Shown: piece by piece, positions 33,791 through 45,732 of the stretch
How positions within the stretch are numbered: the first letter of the stretch is position 1
Layout: the number at the start of each line of letters is the position of its first letter
Origin: Siphonodentalium dalli
Taxonomy: Eukaryota; Mollusca; Scaphopoda; Gadilida; Siphonodentaliidae
DNA length: 64,000 nucleotides
NCBI GenBank assembly: GCA_032622095.1
Contig: CP136068.1
Location: 161,713,465-161,777,464, forward strand
Reading direction: 5' to 3'
The notes under the pieces: generated by a model
Databases searched by the model: none
What the model saw: the letters and a program-made list of their open reading frames with translations, nothing else
What the model was told of the DNA's origin: nothing
Translations under genes and position numbers: made by a program

Positions 33791-34110
33791 CAACTACGCT
33801 CTCAGCTTCAGCTCTAATCTCTTGACAATGGGGGATGGTTTTGGGTATTTATGTTTCCTTACACATTCCACAATTTCATCAAACTTCAAGTCCTTGGGTT
33901 TTTGTGGAGCTAATATATTACGGACCAGTTTGTAACATTGTTTACCGCATACACAGAGCAATATAGATCGTTTTTTGCATCATCCTTTATTTCGTTGGCC
34001 ACAAAATAATGTTCAATTCGGCGATAAACTCTCCCACCTGGCCGACAGTGGACAATGACATTATTGTTTATCCTCGTCGCCAACTAATATGTATCGATTA
34101 AACCCCATTA
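33791..34110 (-). pseudogene. Ty3/gypsy gag, N-terminal remnant and leader
   Basis: Minus-strand frames show gag-like stretches (FVANEIKDDAKNDLY, then KPKDLKFDEIVECV) split by at least one frameshift. A TTGGCGACGAGG leader motif lies near 34070-34085, common just inside gypsy LTRs. The third repeat unit begins at 34111 before any LTR is seen. Confidence 0.6.
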
Positions 34111-34655
34111 TTTCGGCCAATTTGGCCGTTTACTTCATGGCTGTTTTTCATCTGACGTGTGTGTCGGGATAAATGATGTGGAGGATTTATGTAAATGTTA
34201 GCCCAAACTACATTTCCAAGTAACGATGGTTTTGTTGTTTATTTTGAGGAATAATACCGCGTCAGGTGAATTCAGCCCAAATAGATAGATAGATTTATTC
34301 AGCAAAAGACGCCCCATTATAGGGACAGGTTGCCATGTATAATAATATTAACAGTGTATCATGTGACATCATACAATATATTGACATTACATACATTGAA
34401 TAATAGTGATAATAGCATAATATATATATATATTCATTAATTGCTTATATTCGTATCTGTAGAGTGAGTTATGTTACATGATTCAACACACGTAATTTGT
34501 CTATTTTACTGTGATCTGGCCTCGAATAACCGCTTGACTACGTTGCAGATTTGGGAGCATATTTGAGCTGTGTCATTGGCTAATATGTGTGTCAGTTCGT
34601 CCAATCTACTCATCAATCGAAAATTGATAAAATTGTCATCCATAATTTTAATGAG

Positions 34656-35054
34656 TTAATTCCGTATAGGAAGAAATGTTGGACAATCAATTAGGAAATG
34701 CCTCTCATTGTCGATGGCTTCGTCATTACACAAAACACATAATCTTCTGGCTAAAGGAATCGGTGGTTGGGCGTGACGACCCTTTTCAATGGCAAGAGAA
34801 TGATTACTTATTCTTAGACGTGTAAATGCTGAGCGGTCAGCTAGCGACGCTGTATTTAAAAGATAAGGTTCTAGGACAATATCTCTTTTAAAAAGTCGAT
34901 ATGTTCTTAATTTATTTTTACCAGATTTTGAAACACCATCGCGCATACTTGTTCTGAAGTTTTCAGTTTGATTTTCACGAAGCTGGCGTTTAAATGACTT
35001 TAGCAGCTTGTTAATTAGAGGCTTGTTGTTAGTAATGTCGGAGGGTATAGTCAA
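34656..35054 (-). pseudogene. LINE ORF2 C-terminal domain
   Basis: The 132-codon frame contains KLRTYRLFK, RISNHSLAIEKGRHAQP and a zinc-binding-like CVLCNDEAIDNERHFLIDC. It follows the RT frame after one frameshift near 35080-35095. The same C-terminal layout is seen at 43864-44400, so the two LINEs are related. Confidence 0.75.
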
Positions 35055-37453
35055 GCCAAATGACTCCAGACTTTTGAATATCGAATCCCAGCTACCCCGC
35101 TGAGCTGTTCGCGCATTGCATCACTTAATATGCCACTCGTACATCTGGATGAGATTTTAACCGCATATGAAGCCATTCTACATAAAGCGTCAATATATAA
35201 CGGATAGCTCCCCAATTCAGCTCTGACTGCATTGTTTGAAGGGTATTTACCTACTCCAAGTATTTGTTTGCAATGTGTGATATGAAGTTTCTCACACGGA
35301 TAACGTTCGTGATTTTGTATTGTTAATTCACTTGCCCATAATTCACTGCCATATAGAAGTATAGGCTTGATTAACTTATCAAACAGTTTAAGGGAAGTTT
35401 TTAGAGGGAGGGGCGCTTTATTTGCACACGCACGAGATATTGAATAAAGAGCTTTTCGTCCTTTGCCACTCAAATTATTTACGGCCTGCGTGAATTTTCC
35501 TGTGCTGGAAAACGTCATTCCGAGATAGGTATATTCGTTAACCAGATCCAAGGGATTATCTTCAAGGAAAAACTGAGGGTGAACTTTTGGATTCCTCGTT
35601 CTGAAAATCAAGCATTTCGTCTTCTTCGTGTTTATTGATAGGGCATTTTGTCGCGTGAAGGACTGGAGTTTGTCTAGACATCGCTGAAGTCCTTCTGGAC
35701 TCTCAGAGACCAAAACTAAGTCATCTGCGAAGAGCAATTGATTGAGCGCGCTAGATCCAATACGTAACGGTTCACATTTGTCATCGAAAATGTCCTTAAT
35801 GTCATCAATGAATATTTTAAATAGTAAGGGCGATAATATAAATCCTTGGCGTACTCCAATTGTGGAGAGATGTGAAGGACCGATACCTTTACTTGTATTT
35901 GTGCTATAAAGGCTTGACTGGTATAGTGATTTTAATATTTCCAATGAAAATCCTGAAATGCCAGCTGTTTCCATTTTTCTAAAAAGAATTTGTCGATTAA
36001 CAGTATAAAAAGCTTTCCTAAAATCGACAAATGTTGCATAGACAGGTTTCTTAAAGGATTTATATTTCTGAATTGACGCATGTAGGACAAAGGCGCTGTC
36101 GACTGTACTTTTGCCAGTACTAAAGCCGAATTGGTTTTCGCTGATTATGTTGTTAGCATCGATAAATGTAGCTAATCTGTGATTAATAATTTTATTGAAT
36201 AGTTTCCCTACTGACGAGCTCAATGCTATTGCACGATAATTATTGGGATCGTCTTTTGCTCCCTTTTTATGTATTAAACTGAGAACAGACTGACTCCATT
36301 CAGGTGGGTAATATCCTGATTGTAAAATGTTGTTGAACGTTTGAACAAATTCGGCAGTCATTAGAGGTACTGCACATTTGAGAAATTCATTCGAAATCTG
36401 ATCCGGACCAACTGCCTTTCTTGTTTTAAGCTCACTCGCGGCGGACAGAATTTCATCCGCAGTGATTGGACCATTATTGGGAGATATGTCTGGTGTTTTA
36501 GATCGACATATTGGTGGACCACTTCCTGAAGAATTAGGCTCAGTAGGGCAGTACAGATTTTTGAAAAAGTCAGTAGCTGTGTCAGCATCCAGATCATCCG
36601 ATGGTTTATTGTTTTTATTTCTTAAGTCATCTATAATTCGCCAATATTGTTGAGGGTCAGCTGTTTCTAATTCGTCCAAACTATTATGGAGTTCCGCGTA
36701 GAATTTTCTTCTTTCACGTTTCAATTCCTTCTTATATGATTTTTTTATTATGAAAAATTTGGTTCTTATGTTTGTATCAAAGGGATTATTTATAATTTCT
36801 CTCGCAATACTGTCGAAACTCTTTTTCAAGTCTTTACACCTGTTATCAAACCATTTTCTTTTGCGTACATTTCTGTTCTTCACTGTAACCTTGGAGCAGG
36901 CGTGCCTGTTTATTTTGTTCATAATACACATTATATTATCTAACGCTTCGGTTACTTCCTGTTTGTCCCCAGAGTATGCGCGTAATCGATACTGAGTCAA
37001 TTCGTGCTTCACGGAAGGTGAATTAATTAAATGGCACGATTTGTGTTTACTTAAGCTATTCCACTTTAGTTTAATTTTTTGTTTTTCATAAGTAAATTTT
37101 GTAGTTACAGCTTTGTGACTTGGAGTTGAACAGGGATACACAAAGTGAAGAGCTAGTTGGCAATGGTCTGAATACTCCGAAGGTAGTTTAACACAGAAAT
37201 AATCTACTGTATGCAGAAATCTATCCGTTAATATTATGTAATCGACCACGCTTGTACCATTATACTGATAACTCGTGAAGTGGCCTATCCTATCCCCAGC
37301 TGAGCTGCCATTAGCTATTCTAATACCCGTACTCTGGCATAATTGTAAAAGTTGCCTGCCAAATGCGTTGACGGCACTGTCCATATTAAGTCTGGGTTTG
37401 TCTGTATCTAATAAATAATCATCAGGTAGATTAATATGATTATCACTGTCCAT
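35051..37453 (-). pseudogene. LINE ORF2: endonuclease C-terminal half and reverse transcriptase
   Basis: An 800-codon frame. Residues 1-110 are the second half of an APE endonuclease (VVDYIILTDRFL and the catalytic SDHCQL). Residues 340-640 are the reverse transcriptase: KAVGPDQISNEFLK, FVDFRKAFYTVNR (motif A, with Tyr where a second Asp is usual), GVRQGFILSPLLF and the catalytic FADDLV. A thumb region follows. The protein is cleaved from the rest by a nonsense codon at 37472-37474 and a frameshift at about 35090; otherwise it is intact, suggesting a young insertion. Confidence 0.85.
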
Positions 37454-37471
37454 TGCAACGTAGTCCGGTAG

Positions 37472-37910
37472 TTATCCTGTACGTGCGTTCAAATCCCCAC
37501 CGAGAATAATTAGTTCATTCGAATTATATTTCGAAAGGGCGTTCCCTGTAATTGAGAACGCATTTTCATCTTTATGATTCGATTTCCAAAATGAAGAGTT
37601 GCTAGGCGGTATATAAGCAGATACAAAAACAATATCAGAAGACAAATTGAGCAATTTTCCTGAAAATTCAGCGCACACTGCGTAGTCATTTATTTTGTTA
37701 CTTGCTCGAAAAAACTTGTTATACTTCGAACGGTAGTATATATAAAAAGCTATACCGCCTTTTTTCTTCGTACCACCTGTTCGGAACAAGTGTATGCATT
37801 CGTAATCAGGTATTTTGATATCAGATATTTCTTGGTGCCACGTTTCCACTAAGGTTATGAAATCATAATCTATTAATTGACTTAAAAATTCAGGGTCCGT
37901 TAGCTTCTGA
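37472..37910 (-). pseudogene. LINE ORF2: endonuclease N-terminal half
   Basis: In the same reading frame as the 800-codon frame and separated from it only by one TAA. It shows the early APE motifs (LVETWH with the catalytic Glu; GGIAFYI; VFVSAYIPP; LGGDLNARTG). The first codons run to the 5' truncation point at 37913, so there is no true start codon. Confidence 0.82.
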
Positions 37911-40634
37911 CAGATATGTTAACAGTTGTCGTGTCAAACATTCGCAGTAGGTTAGCGTTATTTAGTATTTGTGGATGTCCTTTAACATGGGGAAAATAGA
38001 CTACTGCGCTTGAACGAGCATGTGAATTTGTCGTTTTTAATGTATAGCAACTCGATAATCAATAACAGAGGCATTCTCTGTCAAATAAGGTCGCTCTATT
38101 TACGATACCAATTGGGGAACTTTGTAAATTAAATTACGCGTAAATCAGCGTAAACGTATACCTGCTGCAAATAGAGAAGGTGTCGGAAACGGCGTACTCG
38201 CCCCAGGGCTAACTCGTCCCAATCGACGTGTGCCAACTCGGAATAAAAGGCCAGCTCGGAATAAAAGATGTATACGGGGTGCTATATGGCGTTTGGTCCG
38301 TTGTTTCTCAATGAATATTATTGCAATTTGGTGTATATGTCCGGGCTGGGAATAGACATGGAATACAACAACGTTTGAATTGTTTTTAAATTTACAAATT
38401 TGTTGATTTTATTCATTTTTTTTCGTTCTGAAACCAGCTGAAACAGACTATAAAGGGTATATAATATAATAACGAACACGAGACATACATAATTTATAAA
38501 CTGTTAACAAAAGATATCAAATTCAATACATGACAAAGATGACTCAGTTGAGTTTATAAAGTGAACATAAAAACATTGAGGTAAGAATCTTTTTAAGGAA
38601 TGCAACTTTATTTAATGATAATAAACACATAAATTAAAATAACAAACATGAGACATACATGATTTATAAACTGTTAACAAAAGATATCAAACTCAATACA
38701 TGACAAAGATGACTCAGTGAAGTTTATAAAGTGAACATAAAAATATTAAGGTTAGAATCTTTTTAAGCATTACTAAACCGTTTAGCACAGTCCACTTCAC
38801 TCATCCGATCATCACCAAACTTCATATTTATCTTGATATTGATCTATCAGATGAGAGCTATCAAATATTATTTTTATTTTATAGGAAAAAATGGTCGCCA
38901 GCGGCCATATTGCATTTACGTTATATGTTATCGCGTCATGTCGATATCTAGTATTACTTAGAAATTCACCTTTCCAGATTCACAATTGCTCCATTGACTG
39001 TAACAGATGGAATTATTCCCCTCTTCGGATAGAGTGTCACTGAAACTTTATTTTGTCAGACTGTCTGTATAGTCACTGATTATATATGGCAATAATCTGT
39101 AATAAGATGTAGCACTATTTTATTTTATATTTACATGCAGTGCTGTTTTTATACAACAATTCTAACCCCCCCCCTAGATCATCATGTGGTCGACCATACA
39201 TCGCGCGAGGACCTGGTTGAATTAAGGGGGGTTTTATGGATAACTTCTGTCCTCAAGCTAGATTATACTTATGACATTTAATGGCATGTTTCTAACGTGG
39301 AGGGTTAGATATACTTGAGACACCACCACTCTTCAATTCACACCAAGTTCTCAGCTGTCATATTCGGATATATGGTTTATTTTGTGTATACTAGTAATAT
39401 TGTTATTTTCAGTACCTTTATATACCAGTACTGTGTATAACAATGCATATAAATTAAACCATGTATACATGTATATTGATTCAACGGATTCAGTGGTTTT
39501 GTCCATCAGTCTATCAAATTTGCGGGGAAAACATGGCCACAAGCAGTACACCCTGCTAAATTTCGAATTTGAATCAATTGGCGCACCCTGCAGCCAACTT
39601 TTATTGGAGAACTTTTTTTCATGTGGATATTTTGGGTCACCGCTAGATGCGAGCCATATTTTGTTCTCAAACTGTCCTTGTGAAGACATCACTGCCAGCG
39701 GTGATCTTGAATTTTACTATTTTTATGGCTAAATAATTTGGTTGATCCTACAGACGACACCCCTTGTCCGATCGTCACCAGATTCCACAATGATCTTCTG
39801 GATAACCAGGGTGAGAGTAATATAATTTTCCCGAATTTCGTTAAAAAACATTACCACAGGCAGCAATTTGGTATCTTACTGTTTGATCCTCTTTTGCATG
39901 ACTGAATTGTTTAGCAACTGTACAGACATATCCCTCATCTGATAGTCACCAAACTTCATATTGATCTTCGGGCTGACAACTAGATGGGAGCTATCGAATG
40001 CTTTGAATTTTTTTGGAAAACATTGTCGCCAGCAGTCATCTTCTATTTTGGTTTTTATATACATGTTTATCTCTTCATACGGATAGCCAGTATTACGTAG
40101 GTACTTCAACTTTCCGCATTCCTGTCATCATTTGAAATATAAAAATTTACCTGATACATGCACCCTTCAAAAATTTGTTTCGTCGTATCTATTTTAATGA
40201 CCCGTATGGTAATATTGATACAGATATATTTGTCAAACATTTCTTTGTACAATATACAGGTATTTAGTTTGTAACTAAATCTAGAAATATATAATAGTAG
40301 CTGGTGGACCCGACTTCGTCCGGGATGTTCCCCTCCGATTTTCGGAGAATTGCGCGATTTAACCTTGAATTGACCATTTTAAAGGTGAACGTCATGTCGG
40401 GTCACGATTTGACCCGTCCAAAACACTCCCCGGACAAAAGTCACGACAAAATTACCCGTCGAAATCCGCCCGGCTTTACCCGATTTGACCTTGAATTGAC
40501 AATTTTGAATGTCAAGATCAGGTCAGGGTCATGATTTGACCCACCCGAAACACTCCTGGGACAAAAGTAACAGTAGGTATTAAATTTCGTTGAAATACTT
40601 CCGTTTTACCAGATTTGACCTTGAATTGATCTTT

Positions 40635-41665
40635 ACGTGCGCTCGCGCAACAGTATGGCGATCAGACAGATTCGTACGTAGCTTGGTGTCACCCTACTCC
40701 GTTTCACTCCATGACGTCACCAAAAACGACGTAAAACCTCGTGGCGTTCTGACATTTTAACTGTGCCGCGTTTTTGCTATGTTTATCTTATGTGTTGTTT
40801 TCGATTATTTGTTTGTCGCCGATATCGCCATTTGTCCGGATTCCCTGTTTCTATATTTAAAACTGGCATGCTCGTAGTGAGCCTCGATTTCGATTTTTTC
40901 TCCCAGGTCAAAATACGTCAGAGTTATGACAAAAATAGATCGACCTACATTTTCTCCATCAGAACTCTACACCAAAGAGTCTATAGACTCCTTCGGGACC
41001 TACGTAGACCTACATATGACATAGACTCCTTCGTTTGGGTATATTTACTTATAATTGGGAAGTTTTATATTTTTTTGGTTCGTGCGAAGACCTCTTTTTA
41101 TCGTGCGGGAAAAGAGAGACATTCAAAACGCGATTTCGTAATTCGACGCAATAGGCTGAATAGCCTAACCTTCAGCCGAGTTCCGGGTCAAATACGACGA
41201 ATGACGTAACACAAAACAAAACGCATTTGTTGACACAAACACCGTTTGAAGAGTTTATTATTACATAAAATGATCGTTATTGATTAATTATTGATTAATT
41301 ATTGATATTTATTGTTGAATATTGGCTGCTATCAATATTTACACAAATGGTATTAATTATTTCTTATAATTGCTCCTTTGGTCAACTTTGACTATCGGAA
41401 AATGAAAATCAAAATATGCCGCTGAAAAAAATTTAATCGATATTAAAGTCTCATCCTTTCGGCAACATGGAATTGGTTTTAATTACTTAAATGATTAATA
41501 TAGTAATTTGCCTTTTATCTGTGATGAAATGAGAAATGGTAATTGTCTTTTTTTGCTAACATTAAATTAAATTAAATAAATTAAGTAAAATACCGTGAAA
41601 TTATTTTTTTAATTATTGTTTATTACATTTTTGCGCACGTTGGCATCTCTCTGAGTGCATTCTAG
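40635..41665 (+). mobile_element. Helentron-like insertion in repeat unit copy 3
   Basis: The insert interrupts a T run of the unit (GATCTTTTTGAATG in copies 1 and 2) and is flanked by T residues. It starts ACGTGCGC and carries the exact complement GCGCACGT at 41633-41640, followed by a short GCATCTCTCTGAGTGC stem and CTAG at the right end. Subterminal inverted repeats, a 3' stem and a T-T target are features of Helentrons. The interior has no helicase; the 148-codon frame at 40763-41209 is basic and unrecognised. Confidence 0.5.
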
Positions 41666-42285
41666 TTTTGAATGTCAAAGTCAGGTCGGGATCAAGATTT
41701 GACCCGTCCAAAATACACCCTGGAAATAATTTCCCCTAGGTATCAAATTTCGTCAAATCTGTCCGGCAGTTTTCCCGGCCATAGCTAACAGACAAACAGA
41801 CAGACAAATGTCCAAAATATATATTAAACTAGATGAAGTACTCGACTTCGTTCGGACTATTTAGGGATTTATTTGTGATCGCCTCCATCTGGACAGTACC
41901 CAGTATATACAGCGTCTGGCCAAACTATTGTTCAATTGGTCCAGAAACATGCCTATATCAACACGTTCGAGAACATGGTCCCACGTGAAATTGGACCCGT
42001 CCATATTGCTCCCGGGATCGAAGTAGTCCTACACACAAATCTTTAGTCGGATCGGTCAAGGTCCAGAAACATGCATATGAGCGAGGTCAAGTTGACACGT
42101 TAAATACCAAATCCGAGTCGGATAAGTCGAGCAGTGTTAGAGTCTATAACACATACACACATGCATTCATGCATACACACATACATACAGACAGGTGTTC
42201 CAAAATGTATAATCGATACTGAGCTACAACAATTCTATGGTAGATAGTTCACGGCCGACCTGATGCATGCATCTTAGTTTTCTTG

Positions 42286-42600
42286 TACCTGGATGTTGTG
42301 TGATAAATGGTCGACACTTCTGATCTCGATATATGTTTTATTTGAGATGCCGGATGTGCGTATATACAAAAGTGGGAAGCATTCAAACAATACAAAAGCG
42401 GAACGATACATGACAGAAAAATTACTTTGGTCAATCAAGGTATGCTCCGCGAATACAATGCATAAGCTTGTTGTAATCACGGCAGACCGTTTGCTGGAAC
42501 AGGCGACGACTTACAGATCTTTACAGTAAATATAGGTCTGTCACCGGACCTCATTAGATAACATCCATTGGTCGAGGGCTGACTGGCGTGTTCTCAAATC
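42286..42600. other. Right flank of repeat copy 3; gypsy 5' LTR possible but unproven
   Basis: On the minus strand, an AATAAAACATATATCGAG phrase precedes the point where repeat copy 3 separates it from the gypsy leader, as LTR R-U5 sequence might. Without a matching second LTR this remains a guess. Confidence 0.3.
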
Positions 42601-42680
42601 TCATTTGTCACGAAAGGAGCGTTCATTAATTGGTCAGTTGGGTCGCGGGATTCCCCCTCTCATGATCCAGACCGTGCGCT

Positions 42681-42866
42681 ATCATCATCATCATCACCAG
42701 CAGCACCATCGTCATCATCATCATCATCATCATCATCGCCGTCGTCGTCGTCGTCATCGTCATCATCGTCGTCATCATCATCATCGTCATCATCATCATC
42801 GTCGTCGTTATCGTCATCGTCGTCCTCGTCGTCATCGTCGTAATCATCATCATCATCATCATCATA
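42681..42866. repeat. ATC/GTC trinucleotide microsatellite
   Basis: About 186 bp of mixed ATC and GTC (GAT/GAC) triplets. It produces artefactual histidine-rich and methionine/threonine-rich open frames on opposite strands. Confidence 0.95.
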
Positions 42867-42952
42867 TTAGTGCTTCATTGCCCCACATACGCAAAAGAGT
42901 GTATTCATTTCTTGCAACAAATTGGTGACACTTCTGACTTTCATTCTGATAG

Positions 42953-43025
42953 TGATGTTAACATAACATAACATTTTTATTGACATAATACACCCACGCG
43001 GGGCAGTTGTCATAATACAGATAAT
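42953..43025 (-). mobile_element. LINE 3' tail fragment
   Basis: Read on the minus strand it ends GTCAATAAAAATGTTATGTTATG, an AATAAA followed by a short (TGTTA)n tail, preceded by GACAACTGCCCCGCGTGGG. A similar organisation is seen at 49171-49360. Confidence 0.45.
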
Positions 43026-43078
43026 TTAAACACAAGTCAAGACAATCTATTATATATTTTGAAAGATCTGTGTGTGTG

Positions 43079-43385
43079 TGTGTATCTATCTATCTGTCTG
43101 TCTGTCAGTAATCGATGGACTCAAATACGGCTGAGCCAATTTCGATGAAACTTGGTATGTGGGGGTATTTTTGGGTCAGGACTAACATAGGCCTATTAAT
43201 TTGTCCGTGCGAGGTCAACTTTTCACGTGCCGAGGTCAAATCTGTTTTTACGCCGTTTTGCGCTAATATATTTCAGTTCGGTGCTTACAAATCGATTCGA
43301 AACAGCGCGAATAATAACATGCCAGTCATAATAATGACACTATGAGAATCTTTCGTGTTTCCTCTTTCCAACGATATATAATATG
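43079..43385 (+). repeat. Dispersed repeat, partner of 1-300
   Basis: (GT)n, (CTAT)n and (CTGT)n tracts lead into a block ending at CCTCTTTCCAACGATATATA. It matches the reverse complement of the left edge of the window over about 300 bp with few differences. Confidence 0.75.
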
Positions 43386-43614
43386 TATGTATCCGTTTTA
43401 GTTATCTGCCTCAATTATTAAGAAGAAGTGGTACGATCTTCTATCAGGGTAAAAACAATGCGTAACTTCTATGACGTCGTTAGAGGTCATAAAGTTAGAT
43501 CACGTTAACTCTTAACCTGCCGATGCATTTGACTGTTTCAGACGTCTTGGCGATATCTCGGGCACCGATGGTAATTTATCTTTACGTTGAAACTTGATAA
43601 TTAATGAGCGTGTG

Positions 43615-43815
43615 TATATGAGGCGCGTTTATATACTTGAGTGGAAATCAAATCGGGTTAAAAGGTCAAATCGGGTAAAACCGGATGGATTTCGACGGGT
43701 ACTTTTGTTCGGGCAGTGTTTTGGACGGGTCAAATCGCGACCCCACTTGACATTGGCCTTCAAAATAGACAATTCAAGGTCAAAGCCCGGACGAAGTCGG
43801 GTCACCTTCTAGTTT
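43615..43815 (-). repeat. GACCCGTCCAAAAC-type repeat, inverted relative to the 3.2-kb units
   Basis: The reverse complement reads GGTGACCCGACTTCGTCCGGG, then GACCCGTCCAAAACACTGCC and ACCCGTCGAAATCC, matching the repeat zone at about 28940-29170 in each 3.2-kb unit. It ends at a (TA)n tract. Confidence 0.55.
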
Positions 43816-43863
43816 CATATAAAATATATATATAACATGTATTTGTAACTCAACACTATATTC

Positions 43864-44400
43864 TCATTTATTTGCGGAAAACTGCCGAACCATGTTGCAG
43901 ATCAGATTGCATATACTCGGGTGTTCAGCCTTCATGAGGAATATGAACTTTTCTATTTCATCAAAGTTTACGAAAATTGGTTGGTGAACTCCTATTTCAG
44001 TGAAAAATCTCTTCCGCAAATGGTTATGTTTTTCACATCTCATTATAAAGTGTTCTTCCGTTTCAATTTCATTTGCTTCACATTTTTTACATATGCGTTT
44101 CTCGTAAGGTATTTTTGGCTGAGCGTGTCGCCCAACCTCTACCTGCAACTTATGATTGCTTACTCTAAGCTTACTGAAACACGATCTCGTATAAAAATTA
44201 GTAATTTGGAGTAAGTATGGTTCAATTTCATATTGTACTTTGAAACAACGATACGTTCTTAATTTATTCATACCATTTTTCTTGTTGTCATCGAATATTT
44301 CGTTTTTGAACGTTAGAATATGAACGCATTTTAATTCTTCCCTGACTTTATTGAGATATTCCAGCGATAGGTTATTCTCTAAATCGCGTATTTTTGGCAT
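43864..44400 (-). pseudogene. LINE ORF2 C-terminal fragment
   Basis: A 178-codon open frame with KLRTYRCFKVQ, KLRVSNHKLQVEVGRHAQP and CKKCEANEIETEEHFIMRC, homologous to 34656-35054 but diverged. It starts with no RT upstream, so it is a 5'-truncated insertion that keeps only the zinc-binding tail and the true C-terminus. Confidence 0.75.
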
Positions 44401-44528
44401 GTGAATTTTATTTCAAAAGCCTACTCTTTGAGACATTCAAAACTTTCCAAAAAAGCAAATGTACATTCATTTATGTATAATGCAACTTATTCTAAAAATG
44501 ACGTATATATCTATATATGGGCCGGATG

Positions 44529-44964
44529 TTAAAGGTACTCAATCCGATCAGACGGTCGCCATATCATCAAGTTACAACAACAACAACAGCATTTCTTCAA
44601 AATACGTTTTAGTTATCAGAATCGTTTAATTACAAAATAATGCTAACCGCTGTCAACTATGGTATAAAATTTCCCCAAAACGTGTTGTTTATCAAAATGT
44701 GGTTCAACGAAATATGGCCGTATTATCACTTGAGTATCACGGAATTGGGCCGTATCACCATTTGATTTAAGAGTTATCCATCTTCATCCGCAATTTTGTC
44801 CGAGACTGTCGGTATGACGGCTTTTTTTCTGGGCCCCAAATAAGTATACATTTCGAGAAATAACAATTTTCAAAAATCGATATCTGATCACTCTAAGCTT
44901 TGACGGGTGGGTTCCTCAAAGATATATTAATTTGGGAGCGTTTATTCGGATTATGCATCTTTAA
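44529..44964. mobile_element. TTAA-flanked foldback element, AGGTACTCAAT family, copy 2
   Basis: Starts TTAA, AGGTACTCAATCCGATCAGA and ends at CATCTTTAA. The right half (GAGTTATCCATCTTCATC, CTTTGACGGGTGGGTTCCTC) matches copy 1 at 19787-20244; the left arm has diverged or been replaced, so pairing is partial. Confidence 0.6.
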
Positions 44965-45144
44965 CCATACATATGTCACTATTATTATTAATTTATTCAA
45001 TTCAAATAGCGGTCATTGTGAAAAAATTGTTAGTCGCCACTGTGGGTATAAAGGCACGTTGTGGGTAGAAACGTTTCCCACACGTTTTGAACGGCAAAGT
45101 GATATACCTATACAACAGGGACTACAATGTCGCATTACACCGGT

Positions 45145-45732
45145 TTAACCCTTTACCCAACAAACCGGCCAAAAACGGCCAAATAAAGCTGCAACAGCCT
45201 AAATTATCTTGGGTCTGTATCAATAAAACCATACAAATATGGATATCATTGGAACCGGCTCATTGTCCACATTGTGATGGTTACAGTTATGCCCTGTGCC
45301 AATGCATTCTCTTATATATGCGAGTCGACCATAGGTCGCCTCGCATATATAAGAGAATGCATTGGCCTAAACAAATTCTTTTTTTAACACTTTTTACCAT
45401 TTTTTCTTTCATTCTTTAACAATTTTATAATTTTTTCTTACATTTTTTAACAATTTTTATAATATTTTTCTACATTCTTTGACAATTTTATCATTTTTAA
45501 TATGTGTTAAGCCAATGCATTCTCTTATATATGCGAGGCGACCTATGGTCGACTCGCATATATAAGAGAATGCATTGTCACAGGGCATAACTGTAACCAT
45601 CACAATGTGGTCAATGAACCGGTTCCAATGATATCCATATTTGTATGGTGTTATTGAGACAGACCGAAGATATTTTAGGCTGTTGAAGCTTTATTTGGCC
45701 GGTTTTGGCCAGTTTGTTGGGTAAAGGGTTAC
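45145..45732 (-). mobile_element. piggyBac-type MITE with twin hairpins, copy 4 (inverted, expanded spacer)
   Basis: CCCTTTACCCAACA ends with TTAA on the left and TTAC on the right. Hairpins are at 45299-45365 and 45512-45578. The spacer between them is 146 bp instead of 81 bp, through tandem growth of a TTCTTTAACAATTTTATAAT unit. One mismatch (GTCACAGGG) at the outer hairpin edge. Confidence 0.85.

Larger units (their letters stand above)
34284..37913 (-). mobile_element. APE-type LINE inserted in repeat unit copy 3
   Basis: The insertion splits the unit at CCCAAATA^TGTTAAC with at most 3-4 bp of duplicated target. The LINE 3' end (low coordinates) carries AATAAA and a (TCTA)n tail. It is 5'-truncated just inside the endonuclease domain, so ORF1 is absent. 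The coding parts are listed separately. Confidence 0.85.
34111..42285. mobile_element. 3.2-kb repeat unit, copy 3, interrupted
   Basis: It starts TTTCGGCCAATTTGGCCG at 34111 and ends GCATCTTAGTTTTCTTG at 42285. It is split by a LINE (34284-37913), by a Helentron-like insert (40635-41665), and by extra or rearranged repeat sequence at about 41700-41940. The remainder matches copies 1 and 2 in order. Flanks again are A and T. Confidence 0.75.

Noticed and set aside
40763-41209. 148-codon frame within the Helentron-like insert
   Set aside because: Basic, cysteine-poor, no Rep or helicase motifs; likely chance. It could be revisited if homologues are found.
24610-42600. LTR pair for the gypsy element
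   Set aside because: Sequences at both presumed ends (24610-25064 and 42286-42600) show no match to each other by eye, so LTRs cannot be assigned.
42605-42928. Histidine-rich open frame (107 codons) and its opposite-strand Met/Thr-rich frame
   Set aside because: Both are translations of an ATC/GTC microsatellite; no non-repeat protein features.
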